The notes under the pieces were generated by a model. It worked only from the letters and a program-made list of their open reading frames with translations. It made no database searches and was not told the origin of the DNA. Positions 48,901 to 61,400 of a stretch of 64,000 bases of DNA are shown in pieces. The position numbers were made by a program, and so were the translations under genes. Source of the stretch: Gorsachius magnificus. Lineage: Eukaryota > Chordata > Aves > Pelecaniformes > Ardeidae. The stretch spans positions 69,722,612 through 69,786,611 of the forward strand of contig CM067084.1 in assembly GCA_034008185.1 (NCBI GenBank), written 5' to 3'. Position 1 is the first letter of the stretch. The number at the start of each line of letters is the position of its first letter.

Positions 48901-51900
48901 TTATGATAGAGAATTGCTGACTTCAAGGTGGCTAGAGAGCTGCACAGCTGATTCAGTGAAGCTCAGTTTGGCTGTCTCTGAAAGCTGCTTGCATCATACT
49001 TGGCTTCTGGTGAATGAAAATTCAATCTGGATGTTCCCATCTAGTTCTTAAAAAAAAATTAAAAGTTGTCTCAATTGCAAAATTGCTGAAGCTTCAAAAC
49101 AGAACTGAAAGCCAAAGCGGAGAATTATTTCCCATGTCTACAGGCCTAAGAAGCATGAGGGAAGCTTGCGTTTCTGCTCCTTAACTCTGCCTTGTTCTAA
49201 AGGGACAAAGGAAGGACTATGCATACTTTTTCACTATGGAGTATATTTTGGAGAAATCAGTCAGACAGAACAGAGCACAAACCCTTCAAGCTTTTTCACA
49301 GAGTAACCATAAAACTGACGTATTGAATACTGCTTGCATCAATACGAGTTTGTATGATGGGGCTTTTGAATTGAATTTTTTTTCAAAAAACTAAATTCTC
49401 TAGCATTGATCTATAATTAGACCATATAGGCTTTTTGCCCACTAGGTGAACATCAGTTGCCAATTTGAGGCTGCTCTACGTAGGATTTATTTCTACACAG
49501 CAGACACAGGCAAGCCACTCTTGAACCAAATATCAGGATTTTGTCCCAAGAATTTTTACAAAATTAAGTATTTTACAGGTTTACCCAACTCTGAATCAAT
49601 GGCAGAGCACTGATGACAACCACACTGAGTAAGCACCACAACTAACTTCTTAGCATTGAAGCCGTGAAAAGCCAAAATCAGGACTTTTGAGGATTTACTT
49701 CCATCCCACCTGTTAAAACAGGAAGACATGCCCTTCTGGATGAACTTTTTTGCACGGCTGAAAAACAAAGGTGCTAAAGGTCGCCTTTGCACTTAGTTAT
49801 GCATTCATACTTCATGTACCTGGTAGTATCTGTTCTGTTTCCTTTTAATAATCAGGACATGCCACCCTTCCATGAGAGCTAATGGTGTGATGCTGTATTT
49901 AGTCACATAGTGTCAGCCCTTCAGCCTTTACCAATGCAGAGGACCAATAATACACAATTCTTGCAGACACAAATGACATTACTTCGGATGGAGGTGGCTT
50001 TAACAGAACTGATGCTAACTGCTAATGCAAAAAGCCAACTTTTGCTAATAGCTCACAACCACCAGAAATGCTCTTTACTCTTTTCGACGAGTTATACACT
50101 AATTCACATGCAATAAAGAGGTTTTTTTTTAATACTGACTAGGGTGTGGTTTTCTGCAAATATTTTGAGGCTGACCCTGGTATTTTTACGCTGCCTAGCA
50201 CACTGGGCCCCTGGTTGTTCTGTGTTCCCTTCAGTGCAAAGAACAGTAAGAATTTTGTTGTGAGTGGGTATCAAAAAACCTAACAGCTGCATAGGAAGAG
50301 TCATCTGTGGGTTGGAAATGTAAAATATCCACCAAAATAAATCACTTAGCATGGGATCTCACAGGTATGATTGTTAGGCAAAATTCTATCCTTAAAAAAG
50401 TGCTGACTCAAAAAGTGTTCAAGCACCTAACTCCTTGTGTGATTTGAAACTTTTAGATGTACTCTATGCTCTGCTACTGCTGAAAGATTTCCTGTGGCAG
50501 ATTTTTCTAACAGTTTCTTCATCCTAAATAATATTATGAAGATAGCAGTATCATTATTTCCTTTGGAGGCACTCTGCAGACTTACAGAACTCATGACTAT
50601 GTATTTCTGTTCTGTTATTCACCCTAGGAACCTAACAATTTTAATCCAAGTTTGATGTTACCATGATGACAATACACTCTTCTGGTTGCTCCAACGGAAG
50701 AATTGATTCCGACTCTCAAAACCAGAAGGAAAAGGTTAATACTGAAAAAGGAGTTAGTGACAGCATATGGTCCAAAACAGTGTGTCTCTTAACAAGATTA
50801 TAGCACTTCAAAGCTGTTTTGCTTTTATTTACCTTCTTTTAATAGTAATATGCAAGCTGTCTTGCAGAGGTAGCAGTGATTTTCAAAGATGGAGAAATTA
50901 GTACCGATCTTAATTGATACCCATCTTAAAAATCCAGCAGAATGAGCACTGAAATTTATCAGTCTCTGACCCAGTCACAGAAAGCATCTGCAGAGGTATA
51001 ACTTTGGTTGATGGTAGGTTTTCAGAGCCTACTTATCTTGAAAATGACCTAATTCTCATCTTGATAGCATGGAACTGGTGTCAGCAGGGTCATGGTGGCA
51101 AGTACTTCTGTACAAGTCTACCTCAGCCTCCGCAATTTATTCAGGTGAATCTTGCCCACATCAAAGCTCGAACAATCATGGCTTTACTCTTCTTGATATT
51201 GAACTAATTACATTAACACAAGTTCAGGTATTTCTGCACTTGCTGCATTCATGCTTCTAGCTTCAGGGTGCGAGGTGATGAGAGGCTGGTACTTGCAGCC
51301 CCAGTTACGATGGGGGACAACTTTATCTTACTTTCCTTCTAGAGACATGATCATCGAATCTAGGTGCAAAATGCATATGGCCTTTGCAGAAAAAAGCAAG
51401 AACGAGTTTCAAAGATTATAAGGAAACAAGAGCTCTGCTCCTGCAAGGTGCAGACTGCTCCTAACTCCTTTGATTTCAGTGTGGGGGTGAAGAAAAGAAG
51501 GGGCATGCAGGATAGGCTGACTGTGCAAGTGCCAAGAGATGGAAGGTAAGGGTAAGAGAATTGAAAGATGTATCAAACATGCCAGAATACCAATTACCAT
51601 CCTAGAACCTCCACTTTTGGCATTACAGCTCAGTTCCAGAGAGGTATGGAAACACCTTCACTTGATGCCCCAGACCATCCACAGTCCAAAAGTGCAAAAT
51701 CTACCAAATTTTGTTTTCCTCTTAAATGCAGCCCGGGACATAAGGGGAGTCCCGCCGCCAGACCTGCTTCCCTCGGAGGCCGCCAAGGCGCAGGCCGGCC
51801 CGCCCCGGCACAGCCCGGCCCCCCGCGCAGGACGGGCTGCAACTGCCCGGTAACGAGAGCGCGGCTCCCCCACCCCCGAGGGGCGCGGAACGCCTCTGAA

Positions 51901-52028
51901 CGAGCGCCCCCAGTTAAAGCCCACCGTCCTTCAACCCCCAGCTCCCCGGGGCTGCCCCGCCGCGGCTGAGCCGGCGCGCACAGCCCGGCCCCGCCGCTGC
52001 CCCCCGCCTGGGGCGCGCTGAGGCGATC

Positions 52029-52040
52029 CAAAATGGCGGC
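52029..52040 (+). promoter_or_regulatory. TBC1D14: YY1-type element (CAAAATGGCGGC)
   Basis: AAAATGGCGGC matches the YY1 consensus. In CpG-island promoters this element commonly lies just downstream of the start site in sense orientation, which would put the TBC1D14 start near 52010. Its ATG opens a short upstream frame (52033-52131). Confidence 0.6.
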
Positions 52041-52131
52041 CAGCGCGCAGCCCCGGCGCCCGCCCCCCCGGCGGGGCGCGAGGTGGCCGCCGCGTGCCCG
52101 CCGCGGGGGCGGGCGCCATGGGAGGCCCTGA
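52033..52131 (+). CDS. Upstream ORF in TBC1D14 leader (32 codons)
   Basis: An ATG inside the YY1-type element opens a frame of 32 codons ending in TGA at 52129-52131. It would exist only if transcription starts at or before about 52030. The peptide is arginine- and proline-rich with no family. If real, its role would be translational regulation. Confidence 0.25.
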   Translation: MAASAQPRRPPPRRGARWPPRARRGGGRHGRP

Positions 52132-52186
52132 GACGCGCGGAGAGGGCGCCCGGCGGGCGGGGGCTGCGCAGCCTCGCCTCCGCTGA
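52118..52186 (+). CDS. Upstream ORF in TBC1D14 leader (22 codons)
   Basis: ATG in strong context (GCGCCATGG) opens 22 codons ending in TGA at 52184-52186, before the ATG at 52213. The context is close to the Kozak optimum, so scanning ribosomes would be expected to start here. No family resemblance. Confidence 0.3.
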   Translation: MGGPETRGEGARRAGAAQPRLR

Positions 52187-52212
52187 ACCCTCCGCGGGGA
52201 CCGGAGAGCGAC

Positions 52213-52432
52213 ATGGAGCGCCCGCCGCAGCCGCCAGCCACCTGGGCCCCATGGGGGGGGCCCCGGCTTTCGGGCCCTCCCGGGCGGCGGCTCGCAGTCC
52301 TGCCGGGGCCCGGCCCGCGCTCGGGGCCGGGAGTGTTCGGTGGCCCTGCGGGGGGGGGCGCGCCCGGGGGGGCGAGCGCGCCGCTCCCGGGGCGGGCCGG
52401 GCCGGGGCGGCGGGAGCAGCCCCCGGCGGGGG
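52213..52432 (+). CDS. TBC1D14: Candidate first coding exon of TBC1D14 (N-terminal extension)
   Basis: An ATG with G at -3 and G at +4 opens a frame (MERPPQPPATWAPWGG...) rich in Pro, Gly and Arg. Two overlapping donors follow: GTGAGG after 52432, and a better-matching GTGAGG after 52437. Splicing from 52432 (phase 1) to 57705 keeps the frame and continues VTSWAKTTDVSLSNSLNG into TBC1D14. Splicing from 52437 gives a stop within ten codons. The exon matters because the 57705 exon has no ATG of its own. The sequence is low-complexity, and I know of no such extension in mammals, so this may simply be leader. Confidence 0.3.
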
Positions 52433-52437
52433 GTGAG

Positions 52438-55400
52438 GTGAGGGGCTCGCCCGGGGCCGGCGGGCTGCGGCTGGGTGGCGGCTGCTTGCTTTGCCCGTTC
52501 GCGGCCGCCTTAAAAAGTTAGAGGAGCGGCTCGGCGGCGCCGGAGTCTTCACCGAGTGGTTTAAAGACCACAGAGGAGAGCGAGCGTTGCTTCCTGGAGG
52601 CTCTGGGGAAGGGCGCTGGTTGTAGATTTTTGGTTTTGTTTCTGTTTTGTGGCTTCTTTTTCTTTTTTTAAATGAGGACCACCAGCTAGGAAACCTTCGC
52701 AGTGTCGGCTCCAGCCTCAAAGCTCATGAAAAGGAAGCAACTTTTCATCTCTCTTGCTGCCTCTCTTTCTAGTCAAAGTCTCCTATTCCCAAACGAAGCT
52801 ACAGAGAACATTAGCTGGAGTTCTCACGATGCTGCTGCTAATTTAACACTGCCTCAGATTTTTCAGAGATATTGGTGTGGGGCGAAAAAAAAGCCCTGTA
52901 AACTGCTTCTGGAGCAGAGGCTTTAGAAGAACACTGTGACTCGTTTATATTGCCTGCCTGACGTAGCAAAAAAGTGGAAAAGCAGTGAGTGGTTTACTTA
53001 TGATCACTCCCCAAGCGTTGTGCTCAGAAGCCAGATTTGTAAAGCTCACGCTTTGTGAAGGACGCTGGCTGGGAATTAGATAAAAGACTTCTTCATTTAA
53101 AAAAAAAAAACCAAAAAAACCACCAACTTGTTTCTTTTTGCCATTAAAAGTTTTGGCAATGCTTACGTATGTAGCCTTAATCACTGTATCTCATGCTTTG
53201 TCGAAAGCTAGGCTGTTTCGTAGCCTCAGGAATTCTTCACTGTTGGCAATGCTGTGGCTGTTAGGATGTGAACATAAACAATCTGAACCAAGAAATGTTT
53301 CATAAACAAAACTGGGTTTGATGCTCTTTTGCACTGAGGTCGCTAGCAGTTGCACTTGATAGCAGCAATGTGTTTCTTGGTACATTCAGTAAAAATATTG
53401 TCAAATGCATGGAGATTATAAATGCTTAATGTAAAACCAAATATTTTTCCTTTAAGAAGAAAAAAGCCAGTTGCAACTTTAAGGAAATTTTTTGCTCTTA
53501 AGAACTTAAAAAAAATTGCTGGCAGAGCTAAGTGTTGGAAAGACAAGGTATGTGATTAAAAATTGAGATGTTAACTCTCTGAGAACTGAGCAGTGTATGT
53601 AAACCGTTTCTCTTCTCATTCCTATGAGGCAAGAAGATATAAAGCCTGTTTTGTAGATAGTTGTCTTACCCTTCCTTCTAAAACAGTTTGTTGCTAAAAT
53701 TGCATTGCAGGTCACAGCAAACTTGGAAGAATGTGGCTTAAGTTGGCATCTTCCTAATCTTTTAGTCTAATGGTTTGGCACTGCTGTTAACTTTCTTTAA
53801 ATTTTACATTAAAATGGGTTTTAAGGCCATTTCACTCTAAATCTTAGAAGTTATAATCAGGTGTGACTTGTTCCCTCTGTGTGATTGAGTGGTATGCAAA
53901 GTCAGAATCTGTTTTAAAGCCTCTGGTTATTGTCAGAACATGCCTTCTTGAATGCCGTGATCAGAATCTGGGGAATGTAAGGACGTGTGGACAGCCACAC
54001 TGGGATGGACTAAACCAGAAGAATTTACCTGGGAGAGGGCCTAAAAGCAGGCCGGGGACTTCAGAGTTTCTTTTTGTTTAGGAATGCTCAGTGTTGTTTT
54101 TCTTCACCGAGCTTACATGTAAACTTCTAGCATCCACAGCATACCGTGGCAAGGAGTTACACGGTTCATGTACCCTTTACATGGATAGCTATGTCCTGAT
54201 GTTAGTTTTGAACTTGGCTACAAAACTATCCTTATCTGGTGTCCCTTAGTGCTTATGTTGGAAGAGTTAATGAGTAAGTAACGCATACCTACCCTCTTAG
54301 TGCCGCTTGTGACCTCTGCTGTATTTTCCCATCTCCCTTTCCCTTGTAATCTCTCTTCTGGGATAGTCACACTTACGAGGTCATGGTTCCTACAAGGCAT
54401 AGGATGTCAAGACTTTACAAAGATCAGTTTTATTCTGATGATAATACATTTAAGTAAACCATGGGGATTATGAATGTTGTGCAAACAAAATTGCTTATAC
54501 TTTCTCACGTTTATTCCACGACTACTACTTCAGTAATGCTATGCTTATTATGATGATAATATTACAGTAATATTAATAAATGATTTATGGAAAGAAGTTA
54601 GTATTGGAATGTTTGACATCAGTTGTCAGATTTTGCACTTACCAGTGAGGCAGCTAAAATAAGGAGTATAAATATCACTTCACTACATCCTTAGAAACAA
54701 TCCTACAACAACCTAATACAAAATGGATCAAGGAGTTCTCATGTATGTTTTTGGCAGCTGATTACATCTTCAGTTTTCATTTAAACCCTTGATGGGTATA
54801 CTTCAAAGCTTCCCACAGTTTCGCTGAACTGTGTAAAACCTTTGTAGCTTGTTATTGCATAATTTGCTCCAGCTGGCTATAGCTGTTAGATACTTCTGCA
54901 TTTGCTGGTTGCCCGTTTAAAGGATCTCTTCCTGTTACATTTCTTGCTTAAAAAAATAATAAGTTAAAATAGGTTCAGTACTCTGCGTGGAAATGTATTT
55001 TCACTCCTCTGAACTCTCTTGTTTACAGAATTTCTTGGCCTCTTGAGCTGCTTTATTTACTGGCTCTTCCAAGGCCACTTGTATGCTTACTGTTTGTAAG
55101 CTTAGTCAAGAAGGGCCATGCAATCAAACTAAGGACTGGTTGCTACTTGGGAAAATCACTGAGCAGAAGTGAAGGCAGTCACTGAAGGACTTCGTTATGG
55201 GAACGTGCTTGTGCTATTTACCAAACAACATGGGAGTTGTTCCTTGCTGATTACATTTCTGGACTGCATTGTGTGGATGCATTAATATGTATGAATTGTG
55301 ATAAAGCAAATGCCTGCACCCTTGCTTATTCTGTTCCATAGTGTGTGTGTATGCTTTATAGTAATGTTTGGGCTGGGTGGGCTACTGATTTAAAGAGCAA

Positions 55401-57704
55401 TATAATGTGTATGAAGGGATGGGTGAGCATGGGGAAAAGAAAACAGTCAGACTTATGTCAGAAAAATAAGTGAATCCAAGCAAGAGGTCTGAGAGCAGGA
55501 GATCCAAGTATATGCAACAGTAATTGTATCTAGTGCTCCATGTTCTGTCATATTTGTACCCTTTGACTATCACAGTTGACTTCATGAAGTAGAACCATTT
55601 GTTACCTGTATTGAAGGATTGTTGCTTAGGGTGGGTTTTTTTGTTGGTTTTTTTTTGGCTTTTTTTTTTTTGGCCCCTGCAATTTTAGTTTAGTGAACAG
55701 AGAGGTTCATAATGTATGCAGTTTGTATGCTAGCTATCTCAAGACATCACTTCTTTAAATTGCAGGGGATGTAAACTTTTCAAACCATGGTAATGTGAAA
55801 AAAGAAAAGTCGCTATAGCAACTCTATGAGAAAAGTGTACATCTTCACAAGCTTTTTAGTCAAAACAATGAATTAGGATTAGGCAGTTGAGGCATTGATT
55901 GATTTGGATGGGTAGTGCATAGTTGGCTGTTAAAAAAGTTCTGAAAAGGTCTAAAAGTTCAAACATCCAGGGTTGTTTCTACTTGACTTTTCCCTACACT
56001 TAGGAGTGGATTGAACTGAAGCATCTGATCAGCTAGTGAATACAACTTAAAAATTGGAATTTGGTTAATGTAGTAAGCTAAAGAGTTGGTATAGCATATG
56101 AAGTATGTTTGGATTCATGAACTTTTCACATAACTGAAAGCTTATGGAAAAAATTATTATGGTTTGGACCAGTGGAATATTTTTGAAATGTGTTTTCTGT
56201 CGCTCACTGCCTGTCGGTATCAAAAAGCCAAGGTGTATTGATGGGCTCAGATCTAAGAACGGGTAGCGTGTCAAACCCTGGTGTTTTGCACCTGGCTTAG
56301 GTGCCATTAGTCTGTGGTTTGGAACCAGTTTTCCCAAATGAGATGTTTAGGTTTTGTTTTGGGTTGGGGTTTTTTTTGAGGAGTGGTGGTGTGTTTGTTT
56401 TTTAAAAGTGGAATGCGGGGAGGACCTCCTAGAGGACAACTGGCACCTTTAAGTGCTATACTTGAGAGAGAGAGAGAAAGAGAATAAGAGACCAGAAACA
56501 GGAGACCAGGCTTCAGGAACTGGAGAAAAATCTGTCCAGAAAGCAAGCTGTTTGCAAGATGGGAGGAGTATTCTTCACTCTTTCACACTGAGCACAGAGT
56601 ATTTCAGAGTGAAGAAACCGAAGCAATATGTGCATATTTGTTCTGCCAACTGCTGCAGAGGAATTACATTGCAAACTTCAGCAGAGCTGTAGATGATTTA
56701 ACTATTCATATAGAAAGAGGACACGTATTTAATGTCACAATAATAATCATGTAATGTTTCAAAGGGTCAGTAGCAGTTCTGGGAGCCAGTGCAGCAATCC
56801 TTATGGTGTTCCAGGTTTACGAAAGGCTGCAATTGCCCACACGGACAGTGCATCTAACCTGCAGCTTGTACTTGACTGCCCTCTCTTTGAGGGTCGCTGA
56901 GATTTAGATTGGAATTGGGGCACTGACTGGATTAGCTGCCCTGCTGGCAGCCCCTGAGAAGCCAGTGTGAATATATATTGCGAATATGAGGGATAGCAAT
57001 CTCTGAGTGCAGTCAATACAATATATTTGCAAGTGTCAGTTTTACTGTACATGCACTGATGAAGCACATCATGTGTATTGTCAAAACATTGACTACATGA
57101 ATAGCTTTATAGCTATTCAGATTTTGCATCTCTTGCTTAATCCAAAACTGATATTATGCATTTTATTTCAGTGACAAATTTATTATCAGTTTTACGTTTT
57201 CCAGAAGAATGCTAACAAATTCTGTTTAAATGAACGCTTCAGGATTGTGGTGTAAGTATAGGGAAACAAGTTTTGTAGCCCCCCAACAGCAGTAAATTTG
57301 CTTTTATGGCTATATAAAAATAAATTTCAAATATTTGTCTTAATATTGACACGGAACATTAAAGTATTGCAGTTTTTATACTATGTAATTTCACTCTCAG
57401 GAGATGTATATGAAGCAAACACTGGCACGCAAACACTGGCACACAAACTGCTTATGAAAAGCTTTTCATGCCTGACATTTTCTAGAAGCCTAATTTAAGT
57501 TGCCATTGTCCTGCTTGTTCAAACAGGGGCAAGGGATAGTAATCATGTGCAAGGGAAGATGAATAACTTCTAATTAAAAGCCTAAGTTATGACAGGACTG
57601 AGTGTATTTAAAAAAAAAAAACAAACCAAACCAACAAGCAGCCAAGAACAAATCACAACCTTCCTGCAAACTCATAATCTTGTCTTTTCTTTCCTTTTAA
57701 CCAG
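52438..57704 (+). other. TBC1D14: TBC1D14 first intron, 5.3 kb
   Basis: The intron runs from GTGAGG to the acceptor TTTTAACCAG ending at 57704. An alternative acceptor, TTACCAG, ends at 57711. The intron contains T- and A-rich simple runs (53099-53110, 55651-55670) and no recognisable repeat family or other exon. Confidence 0.65.
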
Positions 57705-58440
57705 TTACCAGTTGGGCCAAGACAACTGACGTAAGTTTATCCAACTCCCTAAATGGTTTGAGCTTCGTGGGAATTCTGGATGCAAGAGTGGGAAGCAGTA
57801 TCCAGGGCCTTCAAAACTTGAACTCTGGGACCCCGAGATTTCTCTCATTGCCTGAGTATGGGCCTGGTCAACTGTCCAGTGCTTTAGAAGATTGTCATAG
57901 CCTTAAATCGGTGGATTCTGGTATTCCAACTCTAGAAATAGGAAATCCAGAGCCTGTTCACTGCAGTGTGTTAAATGTGAAGAGAAAGCAGTCAGAACCT
58001 GAAATTGTGCCTGACAGGGCTTTTCAGAGCGCATGCACACTGCCATCTTACGTGCCTCCACATTCTCTGACTTCTGAACATGACCATGCTGTGCGAAAAT
58101 CCTCTACTTTCCCAAGAACTGGGTATGACACTGTCAAACTTTATAGCCCAACTTCAAAAACTCTGAATCGGAGTGATGATATCTCTGTCTGTAGTGTTTC
58201 TAGTCTTAGCACAGAACTGTCAACAACTTTATCAGTTAGCAATGAAGACATTTTGGACTTTGTGGTCACAAGCAGTTCAAGCGCAATTGTGAATCTTGAG
58301 ACTGATGAGGCGCACTTCTCGGATGTTACCCTGAATTCCACTAAAGAGACCAATGATCAGAGCCAGCAGGAGTGTTGTCAAGAGACGGACGTGGACAGTA
58401 AACGGAAAATATTGGGACCTTTTACGAACTTCTTTGCCAG
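57705..58440 (+). CDS. TBC1D14: TBC1D14 coding exon, N-terminal region
   Basis: About 245 codons match the N-terminal third of TBC1D14: NGLSFVGILDARVG, then SVDSGIPTLEIGNPEPVHCS, VRKSSTFPRTGYDTVKLYSP, LSTTLSVSNEDILDFVVTSS and GPFTNFFAR. The donor is GTAATG at 58441, leaving AG of the last Arg codon. TBC1D14 is a Rab-GAP-family protein of recycling endosomes that restrains autophagosome formation. In mammals the N-terminal part binds TRAPP and ULK1, while the TBC domain lies at the C-terminus, outside this window. This region is Ser/Thr-rich and probably disordered. The exon has no in-frame Met. At the position of the human start (MTDGKLSTSTNG) it reads TTDVSLSNSLNG, with ACA in place of ATG at 57722-57724. 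Confidence 0.93.
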
Positions 58441-61400
58441 GTAATGTTTCTGTAAAATATATCTGTATTTTAACAGTGAGATTAAGTAAGATCATAGGAG
58501 AAAGGTCTTGTGTGATATTTTACTTTGAAAGAGGTAGTAGCTTGCTATTTTCATTTAAAGTGGTATTAACAACATATTTTTTCTGTTCTAAGCAAGTCTG
58601 CAAATATTGCTAGGGACTAAGGCTCTGAATCCTACTCTGTTATCTTTATGATATATGGAAGCATCTTAAATCTACTTAACAGATTCCTTCTACATTATAG
58701 TAAAAGGTGTTTTGAAATAAGGGTGTTTTCCTCTGAACAAGGGTTTTCTTCCTGGCTTCTCCACTGATGCCTTTTGTGATTTTTGGCCAAGGTCCTTAAT
58801 CTCATGTCCCATAAATAGGTAAGTATAGGTAGGATCCATACCTGTGTTGAAGAGGTTTGACATCTAAGGATTCATAAGTGGTCTAGTAGCAATGGAATAT
58901 TTTATTGATCCATGTAAGTCTGTGAAGCTTAAAATACAAATACTTGCCAAACACTTGTGTGACTACTATAATTTTTCCAAATCTCAGTTATATTTTGTTA
59001 GTACCCATTTCCTTCATTTTTGTACGGAATAAGAACATCTGACGTTTTGTCACTCAGTTGTTGAAATGAAAGCATTGGCCACTCAAAGCAGTTACATGAC
59101 CTCTTCTAAGTGTGGCCCTTGTATGAGCAATAAGGTATTCAAAATGCAGATACCTAATGAAAGTGATGAATGAGGAAAAGGACTTTGGGGATATTGGGTT
59201 GTTTGGTGTTTTTTGGAATTGTATTTAAGGCCTTCATAATGTCTCCTATTTTTAGGATATAATGTCTGACGTATTATATATTTTGAAGAAATGGTTCTAG
59301 AAATGAACTTTAGGCATCCTGCAGAGTTGGCTGTATCTAACCTGTTTTGAACATGTGATTATTTCAGCTAATTTCTCTTTCCTTATGTAAACTTTTTTTT
59401 TTGCATGAAATGAATAGGTTGATAAAATACTTAAGAGAATTGGCAAACATCATTCTTTGAAAGGCTGCCTTATTTGCAAAGCTTAAAAGAAGCCATTTCT
59501 TTGGATCTACTAAACTGGCTGAAGCCTTTGTTGATTTTTATTCTTAGGTTAGAGTACAGTTCAGCAGAACTCCAGTCATCAGTCATGTTTGAGGTGCTGA
59601 AGCTTTTGTGCACCTTTGTTTGTTGCCATGGAACCAGACTTAATTCTGAAGCAGGAGGCTTCTCAGCACTTCAAAGGATGAACTTTTGTTACACATCCTG
59701 ATAGCACAACTGTTAAACAAATGCTGTCCTTCAGCCTGGAGGGAGCACAGTGGAACAGGCGTATTTAGACCTTGCTCAAAGTAGGATGTTTAACAGCTTC
59801 TCAGCTTTTCTCATCCAACAAAATAAAACCGTCTGTCCAAGTCCTGTTCTAGCGCAGTCTCTAGTGGTTTCGGCAGTGTTACAGAAACAGCGGTACTCAC
59901 GAGACTGAGCTTTTTAACCTGAATCTTTTCAGGTACGTTGAATTCTAGAGAGCAAAGGCTGTCCGTACTACCTTTAAATGGGGAACAGGTAATCTTGGTC
60001 ACCACGTGATGTTGTCATGAGAATATGAGGATTAAGTTCAAACTAGGTGATCGGCCTTGAAGTTCCAGCTGCTCTGTCTATAACCTGGCCTTTAATATCC
60101 TTCCCTTTAACATCCACTTTCTGCTCTGTTTTGAAAACAAGAACTGCTCGCTTTTTGTCTGTACTTGCACACCACACACCCATATTCTATGCATCTGTTC
60201 TCATATGTCATGCAACCTGCTGTTGAGTTTCACATGTATTGAACAAACAGGGAGCTTCTGAGGGTCCTTCTGTGCCACAGGGAGTACTATCTATATTTAT
60301 GCTGTCAACATTGTTAAGGATCAAAACGTGCCATTGCTAGTTTTTATTGACATTTGCAATCTACTGCCCATGGGGTTGTAATTGCTTCCTCTAATTTTGC
60401 CATACAGTCCCTGTTTTCTAGAGTTCCTGTGGGCTCCTTGGATTCCCAGGGCTTAAATGAGTACTTCAGTAAATGAACTTGGGCCCTGCAGGGTTTTATT
60501 TGAAAGTAACGTGACTTCTGGGGGACTTCTTACCTAGCTCCCCCTGCGCTGTGTGCCAGGGTTTGTGTACAGTGTTAGCTGAGGAGGAGGCGGCATTTGG
60601 AATAGTATCTTTGTAGACCAGCTTGCTGAGAAGGGACTTTCTTAAAGTAGTTTGTAAAAAGTGCTGTGGTGGTATGTATAAACAAAGTCCCAGAGAGGAG
60701 CATGTTCTTAGCACTTCATTCTGTGCTGAAAGGAGTTTCACCTGAGATTCACAGTCTTGCAGGTTAACTGCATAAACCTTCCCTTTTGAAAACCAAGGAT
60801 GAACAATGGCGGGAGAAAACCAAATGGCTTTGGCCTTGGTCAGTGGCTGGCACACTTGTGTACAGCGTAGAAGAACAAGCACCTGAAAGGTTGTACACAG
60901 CCTTTCTACTTTCCAGCCTGATGGTCGTGGGGTGAGGCTGCAGTGCAGGGGCTCTCAGCCTTCATCTGCAGGTTTCGCTCTCTGAGGGCTCTTCTGGGTA
61001 ATGGGATACAAGTTTGAGCCACCGAGAGTGAAGATGAATCAGCTTAGGTTTTGCTCAAGTTGTTGGCGTTTGGTAAAAGGAGAAACCTTGCTTCTTGAAA
61101 TGGCAGCTGTGCTTGTATTGAACCCTGTCTGTCATCTGAGAATGTGTTAGTTTCTCTGAACTTGTCAAGACTGAGTTTGCTCTGGATATGTCAGTTAAGA
61201 TTTGTGGCTGCCTATAGACATAATACTGACAGAAATTAGATGCCTCTGGTGCTTGGTCACACATGCCTAAGCTGCTTATGCATCAGTTAAGGGTAAATCT
61301 TCTGTAGGATCAAGAAGATGCTTAGAGAAGCAACTGCTTTAGAATGTAAAATTATTTCTTAGCACTCTGTAGATTTATTTTTCCTTGTGAGACAGAATGC

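Larger units (their letters stand above)
42871..51729. other. Intergenic region between KIAA0232 and TBC1D14
   Basis: Apart from the two CR1 copies, the roughly 5.7 kb from 45986 to 51729 and the short gaps before it show no gene, RNA gene or named repeat that I can recognise. There is a T run at about 47254-47266. Open frames here are all short and have no recognisable domain. Confidence 0.65.
51730..52620. promoter_or_regulatory. TBC1D14: CpG island, likely TBC1D14 promoter and first exon
   Basis: A sharp switch to very GC- and CpG-rich sequence occurs inside otherwise AT-rich DNA, with GC boxes (for example GGGGCGGGC at 52106-52114, and further ones near 52389-52410) and no TATA box. It sits about 5 kb upstream of the first recognisable TBC1D14 coding exon, on the same strand. 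Long open frames on both strands here (up to 268 codons on the minus strand) are expected from the lack of AT-rich stop codons and are not taken as genes. Confidence 0.85.

Noticed and set aside
51630..52720. Long minus-strand open frames (203 and 268 codons) and a + frame at 52083 in the CpG island
   Set aside because: The GC-rich sequence has few stop codons. The products are Ala/Pro/Arg/Gly-rich with no family, so they are explained by base composition.
57758..57760. TTG at 57758 as the TBC1D14 start
   Set aside because: Homology to TBC1D14 extends upstream of this codon to at least 57725 in the same frame, so nothing marks it as the start, though non-AUG initiation cannot be excluded.
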